Positions 1-8,786 of a DNA stretch of 64,000 nt are shown here, one piece after another. The stretch spans positions 294,947 to 358,946 of the forward strand of contig NZ_LAHO01000003.1 in NCBI RefSeq assembly GCF_000987775.1. Direction: 5' to 3'. The DNA is from Arsukibacterium ikkense. Its GTDB lineage: Bacteria > Pseudomonadota > Gammaproteobacteria > Enterobacterales > Alteromonadaceae. Every line of letters starts with the position of its first letter. The first letter of the stretch is position 1. Both the position numbers and the translations under genes were made by a program. Below the pieces are notes generated by a model. It was not told where the DNA came from, made no database searches, and worked only from the letters and a program-made list of their open reading frames with translations.

Positions 1-109
1 GCATAAAAACGCTTTCAAAATGCTCTACAATTCCATATAAATCAGCGCCTTGATCTCTAAGCTGCTGGGCGGTTGCTAAATGTATATTGCGGACAAATTC
101 ACTGGTCAT
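1..109 (-). CDS. Partial hypothetical protein (N-terminus only)
   Basis: An open frame starts at ATG 107-109 on the minus strand and runs off the left edge of the window, giving 36 residues beginning MTSEFVRNIH. The stretch is polar and predicted helical (LATAQQLRDQGADLYG), with no signal peptide or membrane segment. No family is recognised from this fragment. The next minus-strand gene upstream ends about 100 bases away, so the two may share a transcript. The frame could be fortuitous, but its start and amino-acid composition look like a real cytoplasmic protein. Confidence 0.45.
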   Translation of the reverse strand, partial: MTSEFVRNIHLATAQQLRDQGADLYGIVEHFESVFM

Positions 110-209
110 AACTATTAACCTCTGAGTGGTAAAAGCGTTAGCCGCTGTCTGTTTCGCCTGCTTATACTGAACAAATTTTAGCCAGCTGACAAGCTTTAAA
201 ATCACCTTT

Positions 210-617
210 TTACCAACTTGAACTAAACCTTTCATTTAAGATGAGTTTTGTACCATCTGCGAACTGTAGCGTCACGTTCAGTTGCCATAACATTGCCGGA
301 TCGCTGCAGGCGCCCAACAAAAACTCGGCTTGCCATTGCTCTGCCTCATCGCCCTTTTGCGTAGTAAGCTTCTGAAAACGAAGAGGGATCCGGCCCATAA
401 ACATATTAACGCCAGCTACGTCGGCGCTAATCGCTTCAATAGCCAAGCCACTGCTGATACGAAGTATTAACGGCGTTTCAACAGGCGCACTGGCCGGCGA
501 CAAGCTAAGTAGTATTGTGTCTCGCTGAAATAACAAGTGGCTGCTGTGATCTACCGGCGCTGGCTGACAAGCCGTCAACAACAAAAAACCACAGCAAAGG
601 CTTACCCAATTTGGCAT
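210..617 (-). CDS. Small secreted lipoprotein, possibly linked to respiration
   Basis: The 135-residue product has a hydrophobic N-terminus ending in a lipobox (LLTAC, Cys at about 17), so it should be an outer- or inner-membrane lipoprotein facing the periplasm. The rest is beta-rich, with a late segment (GACSDPAMLWQL) that contains a conserved-looking Cys and Trp. I do not recognise the family with certainty. It is divergent from the cbb3 oxidase operon across a 279-base gap, so the two may share regulatory DNA. A function in oxidase assembly or copper handling is only suggested by position. Confidence 0.7.
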   Translation of the reverse strand: MPNWVSLCCGFLLLTACQPAPVDHSSHLLFQRDTILLSLSPASAPVETPLILRISSGLAIEAISADVAGVNMFMGRIPLRFQKLTTQKGDEAEQWQAEFLLGACSDPAMLWQLNVTLQFADGTKLILNERFSSSW

Positions 618-832
618 GATGGCTAATATGGTTAAAGAAAAACGCCATTGTAACGGCTTTTCAGCGAAAGCGCTAAATAGCGGCTACAATTGACTATTTA
701 TTAAGCAGCGACTTTGTTCTACGTCATAAAATGAGTGAGTTGTCCTATCTTTTAAAAGGCAAAACTCGTATTATTGCGACCGAAATCCTGTGGCTGCAGC
801 GGCAATCTAAATGTATTGTCAGCTGCCCACTT

Positions 833-859
833 TATAATAAAAGGGCCACCTTAAGGTGG
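833..859 (+). promoter_or_regulatory. ccoN leader: consensus -10 box and 14-bp palindrome
   Basis: TATAAT lies at 833-838, but I see no convincing -35 box 16-18 bases upstream. Just after it, CCACCTTAAGGTGG (846-859) is a perfect 14-base palindrome placed between the -10 box and the ccoN start at 897. It could be an operator near the transcription start or a short hairpin in the leader. No good FNR/ANR half-site pair was found in the 618-896 gap, which is otherwise empty apart from a fortuitous 64-codon frame. Confidence 0.4.
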
Positions 860-896
860 ATTTTAGTAACCAGCAAAAGCAGCAACGGAACTCAAC

Positions 897-2324
897 ATGA
901 GCCAGACAAAACCGTTAAATGTTGAATACAACTATAGCGTGGTCCGCCTCTTTGCCATCACTACCGTTTTTTGGGGTATTATTGGCATGGTGGTGGGTTT
1001 ATTAATCGCGGCACAGTTATACTGGCCAGCGTTAAACTTTGACACTCCCTGGCTGACTTACAGCCGACTGCGCCCATTGCACACCAATGCGGTTATATTT
1101 GCCTTTGCTACCAGCGCATTGTTCGCGACCTGTTATTTTATCGTGCAACGAACTTGTCAGGTCAGGCTGTTTGCTGAAAAGCTGGCAATGTTTACTTTTT
1201 GGGGTTGGCAGACCGTTATTGTGCTGGCCGTCATCACGTTACCGCTGGGCATGAGCCAAAGCAAAGAGTATGCCGAGCTGGAATGGCCCATCGATATTCT
1301 GATCACCATCGTCTGGGTGTCCTTTGCCATTGTGTTTTTTGGCACTCTGGTAAAACGTAAAACCAGCCACATATATGTGGCTAACTGGTTCTATGGCGGC
1401 TTTATTATCACTGTTGCAGCCCTGCATATTGTTAACAGCATGGTGGTGCCGCTGAATCTGTTTAAATCCTATTCAATATACGCCGGTGCTGTAGATGCCA
1501 TGGTGCAGTGGTGGTATGGCCATAATGCAGTAGGTTTCCTGTTAACGGCCGGTTTCCTGGGTATGATGTACTATTTTGTACCTAAGCAAGCCGGACGGCC
1601 GGTGTATTCTTACCGCTTATCTATTGTCCACTTCTGGGCGCTGATTGCGCTGTACATCTGGGCTGGCCCGCATCACTTGCACTACACTGCCCTGCCTGAC
1701 TGGACGCAATCGTTAGGTATGGTAATGTCAATTATCCTGTTTGTACCAAGCTGGGGCGGCATGATCAACGGTATCATGACCTTATCCGGCGCCTGGCATA
1801 AACTGAAAACTGACCCGATATTACGCTTCCTGATTGTGTCGTTGTCGTTCTACGGTATGTCAACCTTTGAAGGGCCAATGATGGCCATCAAATCGGTGAA
1901 TGCGCTGTCGCACTATACTGACTGGACCGTTGGCCATGTGCATTCTGGTGCTCTGGGCTGGGTAGCGATGATTTCGATTGGTGCCATGTATCACCTGATA
2001 CCAGTAGTCTATTTCAAGGCAGGTATGTACAGTACTAAGCTGATCAATACTCACTTCTGGTTGCACACTATTGGCGTGGTGTTGTACATCGTCGCCATGT
2101 GGATCTCCGGCATTATGCAGGGCATGATGTGGCGCGCAGTGAACACTGACGGCACCCTTACCTACAGTTTTGTGCAAAGCCTTGAAGCGTCTATGCCTTT
2201 CTATCTGATGCGCTTTATTGGTGGGGTATTCGTAGTAGCCGGTATGTTGATTATGGCATACAACGTATACAAAACCGTCCGTAGTAAAGATGAAGTGGCA
2301 CAAGCTGTGCCTGCAGCGGCATAA
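897..2324 (+). CDS. ccoN: cbb3-type cytochrome c oxidase catalytic subunit I
   Basis: CcoN holds the low-spin heme b and the heme b3-CuB centre that reduces oxygen to water and pumps protons in the inner membrane. The 475-residue length and about 12 hydrophobic segments fit the family. Visible ligand motifs are His62 (RPLHTNAV), His209 (WYGHNAVG), His259-His260 (GPHHLHYT) and His347/His349 ([11 protein letters not shown]). It is the first gene of ccoN-O-Q-P, with 9 bases to ccoO. The ribosome site upstream of the ATG is weak. cbb3 oxidases have high oxygen affinity and are usually made under microoxic conditions, often under FNR, which is encoded about 5 kb downstream. Confidence 0.97.
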   Translation: MSQTKPLNVEYNYSVVRLFAITTVFWGIIGMVVGLLIAAQLYWPALNFDTPWLTYSRLRPLHTNAVIFAFATSALFATCYFIVQRTCQVRLFAEKLAMFTFWGWQTVIVLAVITLPLGMSQSKEYAELEWPIDILITIVWVSFAIVFFGTLVKRKTSHIYVANWFYGGFIITVAALHIVNSMVVPLNLFKSYSIYAGAVDAMVQWWYGHNAVGFLLTAGFLGMMYYFVPKQAGRPVYSYRLSIVHFWALIALYIWAGPHHLHYTALPDWTQSLGMVMSIILFVPSWGGMINGIMTLSGAWHKLKTDPILRFLIVSLSFYGMSTFEGPMMAIKSVNALSHYTDWTVGHVHSGALGWVAMISIGAMYHLIPVVYFKAGMYSTKLINTHFWLHTIGVVLYIVAMWISGIMQGMMWRAVNTDGTLTYSFVQSLEASMPFYLMRFIGGVFVVAGMLIMAYNVYKTVRSKDEVAQAVPAAA

Positions 2325-2333
2325 GGGGGCGTC

Positions 2334-2942
2334 ATGTCGAAGAATCATCACGAAAAAATTGAGAAGAGTGTTGGCTTGTTGGGCATTTTCACCGTAATTG
2401 CCATCAGTTTCGGTACTCTGGTACAGATTACGCCACTGATGTTTATGGAAGAAACCAAACAGCCGATAGACGGTTTAACCCCCTACACTGCTTTGCAAAT
2501 GGAAGGTCGGGATATTTTCATCCGCGAAGGCTGTACCAATTGCCATAGTCAGATGATCCGCCCGTTCCGGGCAGAGGTTGAACGCTATGGCCACTATTCA
2601 GTGGCAGGCGAAAGCGTCTGGGAACACCCATTTTTATGGGGTTCAAAACGCACCGGGCCAGATTTAGCCCGGGTGGGAGAGCGTTATAGCGATGATTGGC
2701 ATTATGCCCATTTAATGGACCCGCGTTCAGTGGTACCGCAGTCGAATATGCCGGGGTATCCCTGGTTAGACCGCAACCTCCTGGATGGCAAATACACAGC
2801 CCGCAAACTTGAAATCTTCCGTGGTTTTGGCGTGCCTTATACAGATGAGGACATTGCCGGCGCCGCGGATGCAGTTAAGGGTAAAACTGAAATGGAAGCC
2901 CTGATTGCTTACTTGCAATCTCTCGGCACGGCGTTGAAGTAA
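2334..2942 (+). CDS. ccoO: cbb3 oxidase monoheme cytochrome c subunit II
   Basis: CcoO is a membrane-anchored monoheme cytochrome c that passes electrons from CcoP to CcoN. The 202-residue product has one N-terminal anchor (about residues 12-32) and a single heme c site at Cys67-Cys70-His71 (CTNCH), followed by the family motif SQMIRPF. A downstream Met in the SNMPGYPW segment is the expected distal heme ligand. Length and motifs are standard. It sits 9 bases after ccoN and 5 bases before ccoQ, so it is clearly part of the same operon. Confidence 0.97.
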   Translation: MSKNHHEKIEKSVGLLGIFTVIAISFGTLVQITPLMFMEETKQPIDGLTPYTALQMEGRDIFIREGCTNCHSQMIRPFRAEVERYGHYSVAGESVWEHPFLWGSKRTGPDLARVGERYSDDWHYAHLMDPRSVVPQSNMPGYPWLDRNLLDGKYTARKLEIFRGFGVPYTDEDIAGAADAVKGKTEMEALIAYLQSLGTALK

Positions 2943-2947
2943 CCATT

Positions 2948-3130
2948 ATGGAATTTGCAACAGTTCATAGCATTTTAACCGTGATTTTGTTTGTCGGCTT
3001 TGTGGCTTTCGTTATCTGGGCTTACAGTAAGAAACGTAAGAAAGATTTTGACGAAGCCGCTAACCTGGTATTTGACGACGAACCAAAATCAAAAGAACAA
3101 GAAACCAAACGGGAGTCAGATCATGAGTAG
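2948..3130 (+). CDS. ccoQ: cbb3 oxidase small subunit CcoQ
   Basis: This 60-residue protein has one membrane helix (about residues 9-26) followed by a highly charged cytoplasmic tail rich in Lys, Asp and Glu, which is the CcoQ/FixQ pattern. CcoQ stabilises the association of CcoP with the CcoNO core. Its stop codon (3128-3130) overlaps the start of ccoP at 3123, so translation of the two is probably coupled. Sequence conservation in this family is low, so the call rests on size, topology and position. Confidence 0.9.
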   Translation: MEFATVHSILTVILFVGFVAFVIWAYSKKRKKDFDEAANLVFDDEPKSKEQETKRESDHE

Positions 3131-4097
3131 CTTTTGGAGTGCTTGGATCATCGTTTTAACTTTACCGGTGCTGATTGGCTGCTTTGTTTTACTGCGCTGG
3201 AATTTAACCAACTACGTTGGCGTGCCGGAAGACGAAACTACCGGCCATGAAGTTGATGGCCTGGAAGAGGTCAACAACCCGCTGCCAAAGTGGTGGACTT
3301 ACATGTTTTATGCCACCCTGATCTGGTCAGTGTTTTATCTGGCGGCCTATCCGGGCCTGGGTAACTGGCCAGGTTTTCTAAACTGGACCAGCTCTAACCA
3401 GGGCATTAAAAGTCTGGCCGAATCACGGGCCGCAGTGGAACAGGCGAAAGCAGATGGTCGTTATGTGCAACTGGACGCTGAAAACGCCACGGCAGATGCC
3501 GTATATGGGCCGGTATTCCAACAATTTGCTAAACGTGACGTGCTGGACCTGGCCTATGATGCCGACGCCTTGAAAATTGGCCAACGTTTGTTCTTACAAA
3601 ATTGCGCCTTGTGTCATGGTTCAGATGCCCGCGGTCAGCGCGGCTATCCAAACCTGACAGACAACGACTGGCTGTATGGTGGCTCGCCGGATAAAATTAA
3701 AGAAACCCTGCTCTATGGTCGCAGAGCGGCCATGCCAGGTTGGCAAGCCGCCCTGGGTGATCAAGGCATTAAAGAAATGACGGCCTACGTACTTAGCTTA
3801 TCTGGCCGGGCGGTAAACGATCAGCTAGCCAGTGCCGGTCAAGCCAAATTCGGTTTATGTGCTGCTTGCCACGGTGCTGATGGCAAAGGTAGTGTGGCGC
3901 ATAACCTGCCATTTGGGGCGCCTAACCTGACCAACAACATCTGGCTGTACGGCGGTTCAGCATCAGCCATTGAAGAAAGCCTGATCCATGGCCGTTTTGG
4001 CGTGATGCCTGCGTTTAAAGATACTTTAGGTGAAGATAAAGTTCATATCTTAACCGCTTATGTTTACCGGTTATCCAACCCGGAAGATAAACGGTAA
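3123..4097 (+). CDS. ccoP: cbb3 oxidase diheme cytochrome c subunit III
   Basis: CcoP is the diheme entry point for electrons into the oxidase. From ATG 3123 the product is 324 residues. It has an N-terminal membrane helix (about 6-25) and a second helix near 58-77, then two heme c sites at Cys161-Cys164-His165 (CALCH) and Cys246-Cys249-His250 (CAACH), each followed by a similar DGKG/DARG-like and NLT segment. The longer frame starting at 2991 runs through ccoQ in another frame and adds no family sequence, so 3123 is preferred. It overlaps the end of ccoQ by 8 bases. Confidence 0.96.
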   Translation: MSSFWSAWIIVLTLPVLIGCFVLLRWNLTNYVGVPEDETTGHEVDGLEEVNNPLPKWWTYMFYATLIWSVFYLAAYPGLGNWPGFLNWTSSNQGIKSLAESRAAVEQAKADGRYVQLDAENATADAVYGPVFQQFAKRDVLDLAYDADALKIGQRLFLQNCALCHGSDARGQRGYPNLTDNDWLYGGSPDKIKETLLYGRRAAMPGWQAALGDQGIKEMTAYVLSLSGRAVNDQLASAGQAKFGLCAACHGADGKGSVAHNLPFGAPNLTNNIWLYGGSASAIEESLIHGRFGVMPAFKDTLGEDKVHILTAYVYRLSNPEDKR

Positions 4098-4128
4098 CTA
4101 GCGCTGGCTGAAAATCAGGCAAAATGAC

Positions 4129-4153
4129 ACTAAGCCCCGTAAAGGGGCTTAGT
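4129..4153 (+). terminator. Hairpin between ccoP and ccoH
   Basis: ACTAAGCCCC (4129-4138) pairs perfectly with GGGGCTTAGT (4144-4153) around the loop GTAAA. The hairpin lies 31 bases after the ccoP stop and 21 bases before the ccoH start. It is followed by ATTATCAAGC, not a T run, so it is probably a 3' stabiliser or a leaky terminator that sets the oxidase subunits above the assembly genes. Confidence 0.6.
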
Positions 4154-4174
4154 ATTATCAAGCAAGAGGTAACT

Positions 4175-4660
4175 ATGCAGCTGGATACAAAACCCTGGTA
4201 TAAGCAAGTCTGGCCCTGGATCCTGATTGCCATTCCAGTGGTCACCGCATTGCGGGCGATTTACGCCGTTGTGCTGATGCAACAAAATCCGCCGAGTATG
4301 GTTGTTGATGATTACTATCAGGCGGGGAAAAATATCAATTTACAGTTATCCAAATACCGTGAAGCGGCGCTGCGCAATCTAAATGCTACTGTACTGATCG
4401 CTGGTAACCGGGCGGTTGTGCGTTTTGCCGAAAATGCCGTATTAGACGACAGCATTCATCTGGATTTTTATCACCCAACCCTGGCAGAGCAGGATTTTGC
4501 TGTCGACGCCAAGCGCAGTGGCGAGCTGTTGTATGTAGCAACCTTACCGCTTACCCCTACCGGCAGATGGCGGATCAACGTTACTGATGACAGCAAACAA
4601 TGGAAACTGCGGGTGACAACCACCCTGCCCGCTGAGCAAGAAATTAAGCTCGGCTATTAG
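4175..4660 (+). CDS. ccoH: cbb3 oxidase assembly protein FixH/CcoH
   Basis: The 161-residue protein has an N-terminal membrane helix (about residues 10-32, WPWILIAIPVVTALRAIYAV) and a periplasmic domain containing the FixH hallmark VVDDYYQAGKNIN near residues 42-54. FixH/CcoH is needed for cbb3 assembly and works with the copper ATPase encoded next. ATG 4175 is chosen because AGAGGT lies just upstream. The open frame extends back to 4124, but that extension would be translated from inside the preceding hairpin. ccoG, which usually lies between ccoP and ccoH, is absent here. Confidence 0.9.
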   Translation: MQLDTKPWYKQVWPWILIAIPVVTALRAIYAVVLMQQNPPSMVVDDYYQAGKNINLQLSKYREAALRNLNATVLIAGNRAVVRFAENAVLDDSIHLDFYHPTLAEQDFAVDAKRSGELLYVATLPLTPTGRWRINVTDDSKQWKLRVTTTLPAEQEIKLGY

Positions 4661-4693
4661 CCGGCATTTTAGCAAAGCTAAGCAGAGGCCGCC

Positions 4694-7075
4694 TTGGCTA
4701 TATCTCGTTGTTATCATTGCCATGAACCCGTCCTGACCGGCGAGCGCTTTCAGTTGCAAATTGATGCAGAGCAAGCGCTATTCTGTTGTGCCGGTTGCCA
4801 GGCGGTGGCCGAAACCATTATTGACAGCGGCCTGGCTGATTACTACAAATTTCGCACCGAGGCGGCGGTTAAGGCCGAACTGGTGCCCGCTGAATTGCAA
4901 AACAAGCTGCAACAATATGACAGCGCCGATGTACTGGCTGACATCAGTTACCAACAGCAGGACATGACAGAAATTGAACTGTCGATCAGCGGTATGAGTT
5001 GCGCGGCCTGCGCCTGGCTAATTGAAAAACAGTTAAAGAAACAACCCGCCGTAAGCAAAGTCAGTATTAATTCGTCAACTCAGCGAGCTCTGCTCAGCTG
5101 GCATCCTGAACAATTGCCGCTAAGTCAGATTATGCTGCTGATTAACCAGTTGGGTTATCAGGCCAGCCCCTTTATTGCTGATGAGCAAGAGCAGCAGTTT
5201 AAGCAGGAATTAAACCGCTACCTGAAGCGACTGGCGGTATCCGGCATTATGACTATGCAGGTTATGATGCTGGCCTTTGCCTTGTATTTTGGCGAATACA
5301 GCGGTATAGAGCCATCACATGAGGGCTATTTACGCTGGATTAGTATGCTATTAACGTTGCCCGTGGTGTTGTATGCCGCCCTGCCTTTTGTCAGTAGCGC
5401 CTGGCGCAGTATTAAAGCACGGCAAATGAATATGGATGTGCCGGTTAGCCTGGCGTTGTATTACACATTTTTTGCGTCGGCCTGGGCCACGGTATTTCAA
5501 ACGGGTGAGGTCTATTTTGAGTCGGTTTGTATGTTTACCTTTTTACTGCAACTGGGTAAATTTTTTGAGTTCAGGGCCCGCGCCCGCGCCAGGGATTCAA
5601 CCAGTAATCTATTAAAAATCATGCCGGTGACCGCCACTTTGTTACAGGATGAAACGCTAAGCAGCTGTTCAGCCCGCCGCTTGCAAGCCGGTGATATTAT
5701 TCTGGTTAAAGCCGGCGAAACCCTGGCAGCGGATGGCAAAGTGCTGACAGGCCACAGTTCGGTAGATGAGTCGATGCTTAGCGGTGAATATTTGCCGGTA
5801 CCCAAGCAGCCCGGTGACGAGGTGCTGGCGGGCAGCGTGAACCACGATGGCGTATTAACGGTGCAAGTGCAGCAGCCATTGCAACGCTCCAGGCTTGGCC
5901 AGATAATTCAGTTGCAGCAACAGGCACTGCATCAAAAACCGAAGCTGGTTGAAAAAACCGATCAGCTGGCGAAGTATTTTGTCGAGCGCCTGCTGCTTAT
6001 TGCCCTAGCTACCTTTTTGCTGTGGTATTTCTGGCTCGACAGCAGCCGGGCATTCTGGGTAACCCTGTCAGTACTGGTTGCTACCTGCCCCTGCGCCTTA
6101 AGCCTGGCAACACCAACAGCCATCACCTGTGCATTAGCCCAGTTAAATAAACGCGGCATTATGATTAAAAATAGTCAGGCACTGGAGATGCTGCCGCAAA
6201 TCAGCCATATCGTGCTGGATAAAACCGGCACCCTGACTGCCGGCCATTTTTCCGTCACCCACTGTCAGCTGTTAACAACAGCCTATAGCAAGCCAGAAGT
6301 ACTTAACCTGATTGCAAACCTGGAACAATACTCCGAGCACCCTATTGCTGCAGCCTTTAGCCGCTACTTAACAGAAATCCTGCCACTGTCTGACATTAGC
6401 ATTCACATCGGCCAGGGCATCAGTGCTAACTGGCAAGGACAGCAACTTAAAGTCGGCAGCGCGGCCTTTTGCCAGCAAACAGCCCTAAACAATGCCATGG
6501 TGTATCTCAGTCTGGACAATCAGCCACTGGCCGCCATAAGTCTGGCGGATGAACTACGCGCTGAAGTGGCGACACTGGTAACAAACCTGCAGCAACAAGG
6601 TTTAAAGGTTGGCATGCTGACAGGCGACAGCTCAAACCAGCCCGAGCAACTTAGCGCTTTATTACAGCTGGATTTTTGCTACAAAGGCTGTAATCCGGAG
6701 CAAAAAGTAGCACATATTCAACATTTGGTGGCGCAATCACATAAGGTGCTGATGCTGGGTGATGGTATCAACGACAGCCCCGCTTTTAACGCCGCACATA
6801 TTTCCGTCGCCGTGCATTCCGGTAGTGATTTATCAAAAAGTCAGGCAGATGTGTTATTGTTGCAACCGCAGCTGAATTTAGTTCAGCAGTTACTGCAGGG
6901 TGGCAGGCAAACCAGCCGGATTATCAAGCAGAACCTCGCCTGGTCGGTTGGCTACAACCTGATTATTATTCCATTGGCAGTAGCAGGTTTTGTGTCGCCC
7001 TACATAGCGGTATTAGGCATGTCATTCAGCTCTTTGCTGGTGGTGTCTAACTCGCTCAGGCTTCTGAAAAAATGA
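4694..7075 (+). CDS. ccoI: Copper-transporting P1B-type ATPase for cbb3 assembly
   Basis: CcoI/FixI is an inner-membrane ATPase of the CopA2 type that exports Cu+ for insertion into the CcoN CuB site. The 793-residue product starts at TTG 4694 after AGAGG. It has an N-terminal cysteine cluster (CYHCHEP and CCAGC, residues 6-35), a heavy-metal-associated domain with Cys103-Cys106 (GMSCAAC), and eight expected membrane helices. The transport motif Cys465-Pro-Cys467, the phosphorylation site DKTGT (Asp509) and GDGIND near 689 are all intact. It lies between ccoH and ccoS, as in other cco clusters. Confidence 0.95.
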   Translation: MAISRCYHCHEPVLTGERFQLQIDAEQALFCCAGCQAVAETIIDSGLADYYKFRTEAAVKAELVPAELQNKLQQYDSADVLADISYQQQDMTEIELSISGMSCAACAWLIEKQLKKQPAVSKVSINSSTQRALLSWHPEQLPLSQIMLLINQLGYQASPFIADEQEQQFKQELNRYLKRLAVSGIMTMQVMMLAFALYFGEYSGIEPSHEGYLRWISMLLTLPVVLYAALPFVSSAWRSIKARQMNMDVPVSLALYYTFFASAWATVFQTGEVYFESVCMFTFLLQLGKFFEFRARARARDSTSNLLKIMPVTATLLQDETLSSCSARRLQAGDIILVKAGETLAADGKVLTGHSSVDESMLSGEYLPVPKQPGDEVLAGSVNHDGVLTVQVQQPLQRSRLGQIIQLQQQALHQKPKLVEKTDQLAKYFVERLLLIALATFLLWYFWLDSSRAFWVTLSVLVATCPCALSLATPTAITCALAQLNKRGIMIKNSQALEMLPQISHIVLDKTGTLTAGHFSVTHCQLLTTAYSKPEVLNLIANLEQYSEHPIAAAFSRYLTEILPLSDISIHIGQGISANWQGQQLKVGSAAFCQQTALNNAMVYLSLDNQPLAAISLADELRAEVATLVTNLQQQGLKVGMLTGDSSNQPEQLSALLQLDFCYKGCNPEQKVAHIQHLVAQSHKVLMLGDGINDSPAFNAAHISVAVHSGSDLSKSQADVLLLQPQLNLVQQLLQGGRQTSRIIKQNLAWSVGYNLIIIPLAVAGFVSPYIAVLGMSFSSLLVVSNSLRLLKK

Positions 7076-7086
7076 GTCGCTGAAAA

Positions 7087-7266
7087 ATGAGTATTATTTA
7101 CGTCTTAATTCCTATCGCCATTTTATTTGTAATGCTCGGCCTGGCTATTTTTTTCTGGGCAGTGCGCAGTAAACAGTTTGAAGATCTCGACAAGGAAGGC
7201 TTTAGTATCTTGTTTGACGAAGACCAGCAGGAAAAGCAGCCCAGGCAGGATAACCGCGATAAATGA
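7087..7266 (+). CDS. ccoS: cbb3 oxidase maturation protein CcoS
   Basis: This is a 59-residue protein starting MSIIYVLIPIA, with one membrane helix (about residues 3-24) followed by the family signature FFWAVRSKQFEDLDKEG. It ends in a charged tail. CcoS is required for incorporation of heme b and copper into the cbb3 core subunit. It starts 11 bases after ccoI, and its TGA overlaps the ATG of the next gene (ATGA, 7263-7266), so translation is probably coupled. It is easily missed because of its size. Confidence 0.92.
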   Translation: MSIIYVLIPIAILFVMLGLAIFFWAVRSKQFEDLDKEGFSILFDEDQQEKQPRQDNRDK

Positions 7267-7937
7267 GTGCCGATTTGCTTGCTGCATTACTGATTGGTTT
7301 ACTCGGTAGCAGCCATTGTATCGTGATGTGTGGCGGCATAGTGGCCGCATTACAATTAGCTATTCCCCAGCGTAGCTTTGGCTGGAAACTGAGTATGCAG
7401 TTGCTGCTAAGCCTGGGGCGGTTAACCACCTACACCCTGCTGGGTGGCCTGGTAGGCTACTTTGGAGTACAGGCGATGGCGCTGGCCGGTGCCTCTTTGC
7501 TGTGGTTACGCTTAGTCGCCGGCATCCTGTTATTGCTAATGGCACTGTACATTGCCAGGCTATGGTTTGGTTTAACCCTGCTGGAACGCGGCGGCCAGCA
7601 TCTGTGGGCCTGGGTTAAACCGCTGAGTCAGAAGTTGATGCCACTTAACAGCCTGCCGAGGGCCTACGGCTATGGTTTATGTTGGGGCTGGCTACCTTGC
7701 GGTCTGGTTTATTCTACCCTGGGCTGGAGCCTGGCCAGTGGCAGTGCCAGCCAGGGAGCACTAATTATGTTGTGTTTTGGTATTGGCACCTTGCCGGCCC
7801 TATTGAGTTTTGGCAGCCTGGCCAGCAACCTGAGCAAATTTAAAAACCGGCCAGAAGTTCGTTATACTGCTGCCGGCATATTAGCTATTTATGGTATTTA
7901 TACGATATACCTTGCTTTAAAAAGGCTGGTTTTTTAA
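7263..7937 (+). CDS. SafE/UreH-like integral membrane protein, cbb3-linked
   Basis: The 224-residue protein has about six membrane helices and begins with the motif [14 protein letters not shown], typical of the small sulfite-exporter TauE/SafE or UreH-like family found next to ccoS. A second conserved block is [13 protein letters not shown]. The paired His-Cys and Cys residues inside membrane segments suggest metal or thiol handling, perhaps copper supply or maturation of the oxidase. The real substrate is unknown. It overlaps ccoS by 4 bases and is the last gene of the assembly operon before fnr. Confidence 0.8.
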   Translation: MSADLLAALLIGLLGSSHCIVMCGGIVAALQLAIPQRSFGWKLSMQLLLSLGRLTTYTLLGGLVGYFGVQAMALAGASLLWLRLVAGILLLLMALYIARLWFGLTLLERGGQHLWAWVKPLSQKLMPLNSLPRAYGYGLCWGWLPCGLVYSTLGWSLASGSASQGALIMLCFGIGTLPALLSFGSLASNLSKFKNRPEVRYTAAGILAIYGIYTIYLALKRLVF

Positions 7938-7978
7938 GCTGTGACAATAAATTTCAGGAACAATCAGGGATCGCCATC

Positions 7979-8683
7979 ATGCAACGTTCAGCCATAAATT
8001 GTCAGGATTGCGGTTTTAGTCAGTTATGCTTACCGTTTTCGCTGAGCGAACAAGAACTTAACCGACTGGATGACATTATTCAACGCAAAAAGCCGCTGCA
8101 TAAAGGCGACATGCTGTTTGAAAGTAACACGCCATTAAAAGCCTTATACGCTATTCGCTCTGGCTCCTTTAAGACCTTTACCTTAACTGAGCAGGGTGAG
8201 CAACAAATCACCGGTTTTCATTTACCTGGCGATGTCATAGGTTTTGATGCCATTAATACCGAGCAACATAACAGTTACGCAGAAGCACTGGAAACCGGCA
8301 TGGTATGCGAAATACCCTACCCTAATCTGGAGACTTTATTAGATCAATTACCCAAGTTGCGTCAGCAGTTAATGCGGCTAATGAGTCAGGATATTCAGGC
8401 TGATCAGCAAATGCTGTTGCTGTTAAACCGCAAAACAGCCGAACAGAAACTGGCCACCTTTTTAAATCATCTGGCGCAGCGCTTTGGCAGTCGTGGTTTT
8501 TCTGACAAAGCCTTCCGTTTATCAATGACCCGCAGTGACATTGGTAACTATCTGGGTTTAACCGTAGAAACCATCAGCCGTTTGCTGAGTAAATTACACA
8601 AAGAAACCATAATTAACGTCGATGGCAAGCTAATCACCATTGTTAACCCGACAGCAATGCAACAACTGGCGGGAAATTGTTAG
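7979..8683 (+). CDS. fnr: Oxygen-sensing transcription regulator FNR
   Basis: FNR binds a [4Fe-4S] cluster and as a dimer activates or represses genes when oxygen is low. The 234-residue product has N-terminal Cys8, Cys11 and Cys17 plus the internal Cys110 (GMVCEIP), the four cluster ligands in the expected arrangement. A cyclic-nucleotide-binding-type beta fold comes next, and the DNA-binding helix reads [15 protein letters not shown] near 187-201, with the Glu-Ser/Thr-Arg recognition residues of the FNR class. GGGA lies upstream of the ATG. It follows the cbb3 assembly genes by 41 bases. Confidence 0.96.
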   Translation: MQRSAINCQDCGFSQLCLPFSLSEQELNRLDDIIQRKKPLHKGDMLFESNTPLKALYAIRSGSFKTFTLTEQGEQQITGFHLPGDVIGFDAINTEQHNSYAEALETGMVCEIPYPNLETLLDQLPKLRQQLMRLMSQDIQADQQMLLLLNRKTAEQKLATFLNHLAQRFGSRGFSDKAFRLSMTRSDIGNYLGLTVETISRLLSKLHKETIINVDGKLITIVNPTAMQQLAGNC

Positions 8684-8688
8684 TTTTT

Positions 8689-8730
8689 TTGATGTAGCAC
8701 AAACTGAACTTACCCCTAAGACGATTTTAT
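8689..8730 (+). promoter_or_regulatory. Candidate FNR-activated promoter of uspE
   Basis: TTGAT-GTAG-CACAA (8689-8702) matches the FNR consensus TTGAT-N4-ATCAA at 8 of 10 positions. A -10-like TTTTAT at 8725-8730 would start transcription near 8737. That places the FNR site centre at about -41.5, the class II activator position. uspE starts at 8787 behind a GGGAG-type ribosome site. The geometry is good, but the right half-site is imperfect. Confidence 0.45.
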
Positions 8731-8786
8731 TGACTACACTTGCTGTTAATTATGGCTGACCAAATACAATTAGCAGGGAGTGTGTA

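Noticed and set aside
690..704. TTGAC-N5-ATTAA as an FNR box for ccoN
   Set aside because: The half-sites are five bases apart instead of four, and both carry a mismatch.
731..925. A 64-codon plus-strand frame upstream of ccoN
   Set aside because: It overlaps the ccoN start and the leader palindrome, has no ribosome site or recognisable sequence, and looks fortuitous.
2991..3122. Extended ccoP start at 2991
   Set aside because: The extra residues come from reading ccoQ in another frame. ATG 3123 gives the normal CcoP N-terminus.
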